From Desulfuromonadaceae bacterium UBA5613 (GTDB lineage Bacteria > Desulfobacterota > Desulfuromonadia > Desulfuromonadales > UBA2197), in NCBI GenBank assembly GCA_002424625.1, contig DIKR01000055.1, positions 6,934 to 27,034 on the forward strand: DNA of 20,101 nucleotides. Direction: 5' to 3'. Each line of letters opens with the position of its first letter. Within the stretch, counting starts at the first letter, position 1. The translations under genes and the position numbers were made by a program. The notes under the pieces were generated by a model. It saw only the letters and a program-made list of their open reading frames with translations. It was not told the DNA's origin and did not search any database. Of the stretch, positions 14,731 to 20,101 are shown piece by piece.

Positions 14731-16010
14731 TCGTGGCTCGTTTGATGGCGCAGAACCATCCGGCGCAGAACATGAAAAGCCTGATAACGAGGGTCGGACA
14801 ATTCTTCGCTTAAAGGGGTGGCGATCAGATCGACAAAGAGGCGTTCGCGAAAAAAATCCCCGACCGAACGTCCGGTCATAGCCGCAAGGATCTTCTCAAA
14901 ATTACTCCCGGCGCCAATTTGAATTGGCCGGGTCTGGATCTCTTCCCCGTGCTGATCGAGGAGGCGCAGGATAGCTTCATCAGCATCACCGCTCACGCCG
15001 GCGCTGTCGAGATCACAATAAAGGAGACTTGCGCCTTGATCCTGCCAGTTAGCCAGGGTGTCATCGCCGAAGATCTGGTCCAGACAACGCCGATGCAGGG
15101 CGCCGCGACGGCGACTGCGGTGATCATGCCAGTAAAGAACAGCCTCGGACTGGATCGAGCTGTTGCAGTGTGGACACGTACGTTGTAAACGTCGCAGACG
15201 CCCCGGGGGCAAGGGGTGCGCGGTCTTGAGGATCGCCTGCGTTGGCCGGCGCCGCTCTTCGGCAAGGACAAAATCAGCAAGCTGACGAAATTGCTGATGG
15301 ACGATGGTGCCGCGGGCATGGGTCAAAACCGGATAGACACGACTCGACAGTCCGGTGGTCAAACTTTCGACCTTGGGGCTCTTGGCAATACAAAGGTCCA
15401 GAACCTGATAGCCCCTTTCCCGACCGGAGAAGGTAAGAAATGCCTGCATGCCGATGTCATTACGCAGTTTCAGGCGGGCATCAATGAGGCTCGGCAGCAG
15501 CCAGGCATGCTCCGGACTCCCTCCGGCCGCGACAAAGACATCAAGGATGGCCGGGGCATTGACCAGCGAAGGACGATCTTTGATCGGGATAATGAGAAGA
15601 TCAGCGGCAGCTAACGCATTGCGGGTAAAATAATCGATGACCGGCCGGGTATCGATGATAAAAATGCCGCCGAGGGTCGATTGCGCCAGGAGGGTCCGTA
15701 AACGGAGGGGATCATCATCCGGAGGAGAGAGATGACGTTCGGAAGCAAGATACTGTACGCCGTACTCCCCGAGATGGGCGAGTTGCACCGGGTCTTCGTT
15801 GCGCAACAGGCCGGCCACTGAGGCACCGCGCCGGGGACCGATGGCAAACATATTGTCAACACTGAAATGATTGTCAAAGGAGACGATCGTTACCGGCAGG
15901 TCTTCATCCAGCGCCTTGAGATAGACCGCAAGATTGGTCGCCAGAGTGGTCTTGCCAACCCCGCCCTTCTCGCTCGCTATCGTAACAACAAATGGCCTGC
16001 CCTGCTCCAT
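14724..16010 (-). CDS. ParA/MinD-type ATPase with C-terminal Cys/His cluster
   Basis: The 428-residue protein begins with a ParA-type fold. The deviant Walker A is EKGGVGKTT (14-22) with the signature lysine K15; switch I-like SFDNHFS follows at 44-50, and the Walker B-like IIDTRP at 118-123 lacks the usual DxPP form. IPIKDRPSLVNA (141-152) fits the ParA core. After about residue 250 comes a region not found in plain ParA proteins. CPHC (C279, C282) and, 24 residues later, HRRC (H306, C309) look like a zinc-binding cluster, with HDH at 294-296 between. Residues 325-428 match nothing I know. No ParB gene or parS-like site is near, so plasmid or chromosome partition is unlikely. A strong GGGGAGG is about four bases before the ATG, and the ABC-F gene ends 18 bases upstream. 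Confidence 0.85.
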   Translation of the reverse strand: MEQGRPFVVTIASEKGGVGKTTLATNLAVYLKALDEDLPVTIVSFDNHFSVDNMFAIGPRRGASVAGLLRNEDPVQLAHLGEYGVQYLASERHLSPPDDDPLRLRTLLAQSTLGGIFIIDTRPVIDYFTRNALAAADLLIIPIKDRPSLVNAPAILDVFVAAGGSPEHAWLLPSLIDARLKLRNDIGMQAFLTFSGRERGYQVLDLCIAKSPKVESLTTGLSSRVYPVLTHARGTIVHQQFRQLADFVLAEERRRPTQAILKTAHPLPPGRLRRLQRTCPHCNSSIQSEAVLYWHDHRSRRRGALHRRCLDQIFGDDTLANWQDQGASLLYCDLDSAGVSGDADEAILRLLDQHGEEIQTRPIQIGAGSNFEKILAAMTGRSVGDFFRERLFVDLIATPLSEELSDPRYQAFHVLRRMVLRHQTSHEG

Positions 16011-16028
16011 ACTGCCTCCCCAATGCGA

Positions 16029-17954
16029 CTATGCATCCACCTGTAGACTTTCCCAACGGTCAAAAAGGTTGTTCACCTCCGCCTTGAGCAGCTCATGCCG
16101 GGCAGAGATCTCCTTCCAGCGGGCAGGATCATGGTAAAGTTCCGGATCAGCCATCAGCGCTTCGAGAGCTGCCACCTCACCTTCCCGCTCAGCAATCCTA
16201 GCCTCCAGCTCCGCCACTTCCTTCAGCCGTTTCTGCTCACTGCGCTGCGTCTCCTTGCGGGTGGCGTGCGCCTTTAAGCGGGCATCGCGGTCATCACCGG
16301 CGACTTGCGCCGGGGAGGACGATCTCAGCTGTTCGACACGCAGTTGAGAGTGCTCCGTCTCCCCTTGCACCCCTTTGGCACGGAGAAAATCTTCATAATT
16401 GCCGAGCCAGGACGTTGTCCGACCGTCATTGACCTCGATCACTCGCGTCGCCAGAGAATCGACGAAGTAGCGGTCATGAGAGACGAAGACCAGGGTTCCG
16501 CTATAATGATGGAGGGCATCGAGCAGCACTTCTTTGGAGGCAAGATCGAGATGGTTGGTCGGTTCGTCAAGGAGAAGGAGATTCGCCGGCCGCAACAAGA
16601 GGATAGCGAGGGCGAGGCGGTTACGCTCGCCGCCGGAAAGGACCGCCACCTGCTTGTGGACATCATCTCCGGAGAAAAGAAAAGTGCCGAGAATGTCGCG
16701 GATTCGCGGCACCATCTCGAAAGGGGCGGCGGCAAGGATCTCTTCCATCACCGTCCGTTCCGGGGTGAGGACCTTGGCCTGATCCTGGGCAAAGTAAGCG
16801 AGCGAGAGATTGTGACCTTCGATCCGCTCGCCGCAACTCGGTGCTTCATCACCGGCGAGGAGGCGCATCAGCGTCGATTTCCCTGCTCCGTTGGCCCCAA
16901 CCAGGGCAATCCGTTCCCCCTTCTCGACGATCAGTTCGACATCGGCAAAGATAGTCCGCTCGCCATAAACTTGGGAGACGCCATGCAGTTCGAGAGCAAC
17001 TCGTCCCCCCTTGGGTGGTTCCGGAAAACGGAAGGCAATGCGTTTGCGCTGCGGCGGCACGACGATCCGTTCGACCTTCTCCAGCTGTTTGATCCGACTC
17101 TGCACCATTGAGGCTTTATTCGCCTGATAACGAAAGCGGCTGATAAAGGCTTCGGTCTTCTCAATCTCTTCGTCCTGGCGGCGTTTCTCTTCGAGAAGGG
17201 CGGTGATGCGACGCTCGCGCTCATCGATATAACGGCTGTAATTGCCGGGATATTCCGTCAGTTTGCCGTTCCAGACCTCAACGATCTTGGAGACGACCTG
17301 ATCAAGGAAGAAGCGGTCATGCGAAACGAGGACAACACTGAAGGGGTAGTTCTTCAGGTACTCTTCCAGCCAATCCCGCGCCGGGAGATCGAGATGATTG
17401 GTCGGTTCGTCAAGGAGGAGGAGATTCGGCTGCTGCAACAGAAGTTTGGCAAGGGCGATACGCATCTGCCAGCCGCCGGAAAACTGCTCGCACGGTTTTC
17501 CCCAGTCACTCTCAACAAAACCGAGACCGCGCAGGACCTTGGCAATTTCGGTCTCCATTGCATAGCCGCCGCGATGACGGAACTCCTCCTGCAAATGGGC
17601 GTAGCGATCAAGATCTGCTTCCTGGTGCGAAACGCTAATGCGCTCCTCCAAGGTCTTAATCTCTGCTTCCATTGCCAGTAAATCAGCAAGGGCCGACTGA
17701 ACTTCACTGAAGAGGCCCTGACTATGGTGTTCGAGACCGTCCTGGGGGAGATAGCCGAATGTCAGTCCCTTAGCGATCTGAAGATCACCGCTGTCGACCG
17801 AAACAAGACCGGCGAGGATCTTGAGCAGGGTCGTTTTACCGGCACCATTTTCACCGCACAGGCCGACCCGGTCACCGGGGCGGATATGCCAGTCGATGGC
17901 ATCAAAGATCAGCCGTCCGGCATAATTTTTTGTCATTTTTCGTAATTGCAGCAT
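16029..17954 (-). CDS. ABC-F family ATPase, YheS/Uup-like (ribosome-associated)
   Basis: ABC-F proteins have two ATPase domains and no membrane part; known members act on the ribosome. Domain 1 has Walker A GENGAGKT (34-41), signature FSGGW (158-162) and LLLLDEPTNHLD (178-189). The linker at about 241-300 carries the family mark FISRFRYQANKASMVQSRIK. Domain 2 has GANGAGKS (353-360), LSGGE (439-443) and a second DEPTNHLD. A charged coiled-coil tail (about 560-640) ends the protein. At 641 residues with this linker and tail it resembles YheS more than EttA, which lacks the tail. No Shine-Dalgarno is present before the ATG; a promoter lies only eight bases upstream (see 17963-17991). It is unlikely to be an antibiotic-resistance ABC-F, but that cannot be excluded by eye. 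Confidence 0.93.
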   Translation of the reverse strand: MLQLRKMTKNYAGRLIFDAIDWHIRPGDRVGLCGENGAGKTTLLKILAGLVSVDSGDLQIAKGLTFGYLPQDGLEHHSQGLFSEVQSALADLLAMEAEIKTLEERISVSHQEADLDRYAHLQEEFRHRGGYAMETEIAKVLRGLGFVESDWGKPCEQFSGGWQMRIALAKLLLQQPNLLLLDEPTNHLDLPARDWLEEYLKNYPFSVVLVSHDRFFLDQVVSKIVEVWNGKLTEYPGNYSRYIDERERRITALLEEKRRQDEEIEKTEAFISRFRYQANKASMVQSRIKQLEKVERIVVPPQRKRIAFRFPEPPKGGRVALELHGVSQVYGERTIFADVELIVEKGERIALVGANGAGKSTLMRLLAGDEAPSCGERIEGHNLSLAYFAQDQAKVLTPERTVMEEILAAAPFEMVPRIRDILGTFLFSGDDVHKQVAVLSGGERNRLALAILLLRPANLLLLDEPTNHLDLASKEVLLDALHHYSGTLVFVSHDRYFVDSLATRVIEVNDGRTTSWLGNYEDFLRAKGVQGETEHSQLRVEQLRSSSPAQVAGDDRDARLKAHATRKETQRSEQKRLKEVAELEARIAEREGEVAALEALMADPELYHDPARWKEISARHELLKAEVNNLFDRWESLQVDA

Positions 17955-17962
17955 AGGGGCGG

Positions 17963-17991
17963 TTTATAGCACAAAGGGACGACAGGGTGAA
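17963..17991 (-). promoter_or_regulatory. Extended -10 promoter immediately before the ABC-F gene
   Basis: On the minus strand TTCACC (17986-17991) and TATAAA (17963-17968) are 17 bases apart, and the -10 is preceded by TGC, the extended -10 motif. Only eight bases separate the -10 from the ATG. The nearest suitable purine start is the A of the ATG itself. This suggests a leaderless message, in line with the missing ribosome binding site. Confidence 0.5.
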
Positions 17992-18049
17992 GAAGAATGG
18001 TCGGGTCAGATACTAGACTCGGCGAGTAAGGAAGATTATTTCGACACTG

Positions 18050-18766
18050 TCATTGACTGGTTTCCAGTTGATCAAGGAGCCGGCAAAGTTCTGCCACCAC
18101 CAACGCCTCAATCTGCTCTCCTTTTGCCGCGGTCGCCTTGCCCGGATCGCCAATCACCCCACCCGGCCAATATTTCTGCTTGTCCCGCGTCAGGATACCG
18201 ACAGGGAACGCAGGAAACTCCCGAGGTGCACGCCCCTGAACAAGGTGAGGGTGACTGTGCAGAATCCGTGAGGTCTCGATTTCACCGGCGTGAGCATCCC
18301 CTGCCGTCTCAATAATCCCCTGCCCGGCCCGACTCGCCAGCATATATTCCGTCACCACGGCAATATGCAGATCCGGAAAAGTATCGAGCAAAAACTCACC
18401 GGCATCGATGAGCGTCGATGTATGCGTGCCGCCGGCGTGGCCGGTCAACAGGATAAAGTTACGTAAACCCTGCTGATAAAGTGAGGAACAGATGTCAATC
18501 GTCAGGGCACGCAAGGTGGTGGTAGTGATGGAGATGGTGCCGGGATGCTGTCGGGTCGAACGGCAGACACCATAGTGGAGCGGTGCTGCGACAAAGACCG
18601 ACCGCTGTTGTGCGGCCAGCAAAGAGACCTGCCAGGCCTGCATGGTGTCAGTATCAAGGGGGAGATGTGAGCCGTGCTCTTCAATCGATCCGAAGGGGAT
18701 GATGACACTGCGGGTTCTTTGCAGACCGGCAGAAAAATCAGTCATGGTCATTTCCGGGATCAACAT
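18050..18766 (-). CDS. Creatininase-family metallohydrolase
   Basis: The family holds metal-dependent amidohydrolases: creatininase, the archaeal formamide hydrolase ArfB and MftE of mycofactocin maturation. Expected metal ligands are visible: E29, H31 and D40 in SIEEHGSHLPLDTD (27-40), with the same spacing as the E34/H36/D45 set of creatininase. H110 in GHAGGTH and the E162 region of DAHAGEIETS (157-166) complete it. At 238 residues it has normal length. The real substrate is unknown. Creatinine use is unlikely in this setting. It starts 19 bases after queE, so it probably shares the queD-queE message, and AGGA about ten bases before the ATG supports the start. A link to deazaguanine or pterin chemistry is inferred only from position. 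Confidence 0.88.
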   Translation of the reverse strand: MLIPEMTMTDFSAGLQRTRSVIIPFGSIEEHGSHLPLDTDTMQAWQVSLLAAQQRSVFVAAPLHYGVCRSTRQHPGTISITTTTLRALTIDICSSLYQQGLRNFILLTGHAGGTHTSTLIDAGEFLLDTFPDLHIAVVTEYMLASRAGQGIIETAGDAHAGEIETSRILHSHPHLVQGRAPREFPAFPVGILTRDKQKYWPGGVIGDPGKATAAKGEQIEALVVAELCRLLDQLETSQ

Positions 18767-18785
18767 GACGGCAGCTTCCTATGGA

Positions 18786-19514
18786 TCATGGGGCATTGAG
18801 AAAGTGGTGAACCTGCGGGATAACACGAATATCACGATGGATGGCGGCAGCAAGCGCCTGCATCTCCAAAAGTTGATGGGCGGCGAGACTGACACGGCGC
18901 TCAATCGTCTGGGGTTGCAGAATCAACGGCACATCAGGCGCGATGTCGTGAATAAAACGAACAGCAGTACCGAGTTCATCGAAAGAAGTCTGCGGTCCAA
19001 CGACCAGCTTGACCTGACACGGAGACTGCGCCGCCAGGGCAAGAAAACGCTTATGCTCTTCCCAGGGAGTCGTCACCCCGGTCACCGATGCGAGCTTGAA
19101 ATCTATGGAGATGAAGTCGATCTCACTCAGCAGAGGAGCCAGGGCCTCCGGGAGTGTGCCATTGGTTTCAAGATGGATTGGCAGGATTTTGCGCAGTTCC
19201 GGCAGCCAGATAGCGAGTGCGGCGGCCTGGCAAAGGGGTTCTCCGCCAGTAATACTGATCGAATGGTGGGCGCCGGGGAGGTCCCGATTCCACCCGGCGA
19301 CAAGCTCGGCGATTTCATAGCCCGGCACCGGATTTTCCCTATCGGTCGAGAAACCACAACCGGGGCGAATTTCACAAGGGAACAGGGAGGCGCGAAAAAA
19401 CTCCGTATCACAGTAGGCACAAGACAGATTGCAGTCAGCGAGACGAATAAAGATCTGCCGGCGGCCGAGGTGCAGCCCTTCCCCCTGAATCGAGGAGAAG
19501 ATTTCGACCACCAT
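18786..19514 (-). CDS. queE: 7-carboxy-7-deazaguanine synthase (radical SAM)
   Basis: QueE rearranges 6-carboxy-tetrahydropterin into 7-carboxy-7-deazaguanine, the second step after QueD in queuosine precursor synthesis. I start at ATG 19514, giving 242 residues beginning MVVEIFSSIQGEG, the usual QueE opening. The reading frame stays open to 19619, but that would overlap queD by 101 bases and add a 35-residue tail not typical of the family. The iron-sulfur motif is CNLSCAYC, the CxxxCxxC form, soon after residue 20. SITGGEPL is the SAM-binding glycine motif, and ILQPQT and RVIPQVHHFL near the C-terminus are typical of QueE. An insert with two more cysteines (FPCEIRPGCGF) follows the cluster, as in long-form QueE. 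It begins four bases after the queD stop. Confidence 0.93.
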   Translation of the reverse strand: MVVEIFSSIQGEGLHLGRRQIFIRLADCNLSCAYCDTEFFRASLFPCEIRPGCGFSTDRENPVPGYEIAELVAGWNRDLPGAHHSISITGGEPLCQAAALAIWLPELRKILPIHLETNGTLPEALAPLLSEIDFISIDFKLASVTGVTTPWEEHKRFLALAAQSPCQVKLVVGPQTSFDELGTAVRFIHDIAPDVPLILQPQTIERRVSLAAHQLLEMQALAAAIHRDIRVIPQVHHFLNAP

Positions 19515-19518
19515 GGCA

Positions 19519-19890
19519 CTACTCAAGGGAGTAACTCGCGCAGGCGAAATCAGATTCCCAGACATTGACCAACGACACAGTGACATTCGCGTTATTGAGA
19601 ATACGACTGAGTTCGTCAAAGAGGTAACGGGCGATATTCTCCGACGAAGGGCTCACCCCTTTGAACATCGGCAGGTCATTGAGATATTTATGGTCTAGGG
19701 TCTCGAGGAGGCGGCGGGTCTCTGCCTTGAGGATTTTGAAATCGATGCCGAGGCCGGATTTATCAAGGTCGCGTGCAGCAACCGTGACATCGACCTTCCA
19801 GTTATGGCCGTGTAAATTTTCACAATCACCCTGATATTGCAGAAGATTGTGAGCAGCAGCAAAGGAGGTTTGAATGGTCAGACGATACAT
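19519..19890 (-). CDS. queD: 6-carboxy-5,6,7,8-tetrahydropterin synthase
   Basis: QueD converts dihydroneopterin triphosphate to 6-carboxy-tetrahydropterin for the queuosine pathway. The 123-residue protein has the expected zinc histidines H14, H27 and H29 (FAAAHN, LHGHNW) and the catalytic C23 in GDCENLHGH, with H67 in LDHKYLN as a likely partner. The length is right for QueD and short for eukaryotic-type pterin synthases. Close coupling to queE (four-base gap) favours the deazaguanine role over tetrahydrobiopterin. No clear ribosome binding site was seen before the ATG. queC and queF are not in the window. Confidence 0.93.
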   Translation of the reverse strand: MYRLTIQTSFAAAHNLLQYQGDCENLHGHNWKVDVTVAARDLDKSGLGIDFKILKAETRRLLETLDHKYLNDLPMFKGVSPSSENIARYLFDELSRILNNANVTVSLVNVWESDFACASYSLE

Positions 19891-19920
19891 GGATAAGGGA
19901 TCTCAAACTTTCTTGGTGAC

Positions 19921-19952
19921 AGGAAAGGGGCCAGAATCTGACTCCCTTTCCT
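19921..19952 (-). terminator. Hairpin before queD, after the right-edge gene
   Basis: AGGAAAGGG and CCCTTTCCT form a nine-pair stem with a 14-base loop (19930-19943), in the 83-base gap between the right-edge coding sequence and queD. There is no T run after it, so termination is likely but not certain. If it terminates, queD must have a promoter of its own, which I could not identify. Confidence 0.5.
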
Positions 19953-19973
19953 TGAATGCACAGCAGGAGATGA

Positions 19974-20101
19974 TTAAAAATCGACACTGACCTGAACGGA
20001 AGCTTTTGCCAGCTTCGGAACCTCATCACCATCGTATTCAACTTTATCAGGGGACATGGCGGCAGCCAGATCAAGACGAACCGCCCAGAGGTTCAAACCG
20101 A
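19974..20101 (-). CDS. C-terminal end of a probable outer-membrane beta-barrel protein (partial)
   Basis: Only 41 complete codons and a stop are inside the window; the start lies beyond the right edge. The fragment alternates polar and hydrophobic residues (NLWAVRLDLAAAM, then ASVQVSVDF) and ends in a phenylalanine. A terminal aromatic residue on a last amphipathic strand is the usual signal of outer-membrane barrels read by the BAM machinery. The family cannot be told from so little. It is separated from queD by a hairpin, so it is probably not part of the deazaguanine unit. Confidence 0.55.
   Translation of the reverse strand, partial: GLNLWAVRLDLAAAMSPDKVEYDGDEVPKLAKASVQVSVDF

Noticed and set aside
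16305..17111. Open plus-strand frame of 268 codons opposite the ABC-F gene
   Set aside because: The minus-strand frame has both full ATPase motif sets. The plus frame has no recognisable domain and a biased composition.
18642..19568. Open plus-strand frame of 308 codons opposite queE and the creatininase gene
   Set aside because: It is antisense to two well-recognised enzymes, has no family motif and no good ribosome binding site. It is most likely a by-product of codon bias on the minus strand.
19515..19619. Upstream start for queE at 19619
   Set aside because: It would overlap queD by 101 bases and add an N-terminal tail that QueE proteins lack. MVVEIFSSIQGEG is the normal opening.
19891..19973. 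preQ1 riboswitch before queD
   Set aside because: The gap has a simple nine-pair hairpin, but none of the short conserved preQ1 aptamer pattern with its A-rich tail was found.

Overview
The window looks like a chromosomal, mostly housekeeping stretch of a Gram-negative deltaproteobacterium, most likely of the Geobacter/Desulfuromonas group. The reasons are a fused chorismate mutase-prephenate dehydratase followed by tyrA, aroA, cmk, rpsA, sppA and an IHF-beta gene in one run; a GspA/GspB (ExeA/ExeB-type) pair; an lgt gene; and a likely outer-membrane beta-barrel end. This placement rests on gene order and family recall, not on a search. No mobile element, CRISPR array, rRNA or tRNA was seen, and no gap between genes exceeds 150 bases.

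Layout. The left edge holds the plus-strand tail of an RsbW-like anti-sigma ATPase (1-189). From 195 to 12829 everything lies on the minus strand, so transcription runs right to left. The order in that direction is gspA-gspB (overlapping); a pheA promoter; pheA, a secreted protein of unknown function, tyrA, aroA, cmk (overlapping or closely spaced); rpsA; a hairpin; sppA; ihfB; a hairpin; then an RluA-type pseudouridine synthase, lgt and a HAD phosphatase. The pheA-tyrA-aroA set covers the end of the shikimate pathway and both branches from chorismate. cmk, rpsA, sppA and ihfB link it to nucleotide supply, translation, membrane proteolysis and DNA architecture.

A single plus-strand gene, a compact alpha-glucan phosphorylase (12974-14680) with its own promoter, is divergent from gspA and convergent with a second minus-strand block. 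That block, in transcription order, is the end of a probable outer-membrane protein, queD, queE, a creatininase-family metallohydrolase, a YheS-like ABC-F ATPase and a ParA/MinD-type ATPase with a cysteine/histidine cluster. QueD and QueE make the deazaguanine precursor of queuosine. The creatininase homologue follows queE by 19 bases. The ABC-F gene appears to have its own extended -10 promoter so close to the ATG that its mRNA may be leaderless.

The least explained items are the secreted protein inside the aromatic amino acid operon, the ParA-like ATPase with its extra C-terminal region, and the creatininase homologue beside queE. Others worth checking are the class II motif set of the EPSP synthase, the sppA ribosome binding site that overlaps the rpsA hairpin, and the possible leaderless ABC-F transcript. 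No clear new multi-gene system (defence, toxin-antitoxin or secretion) was found.
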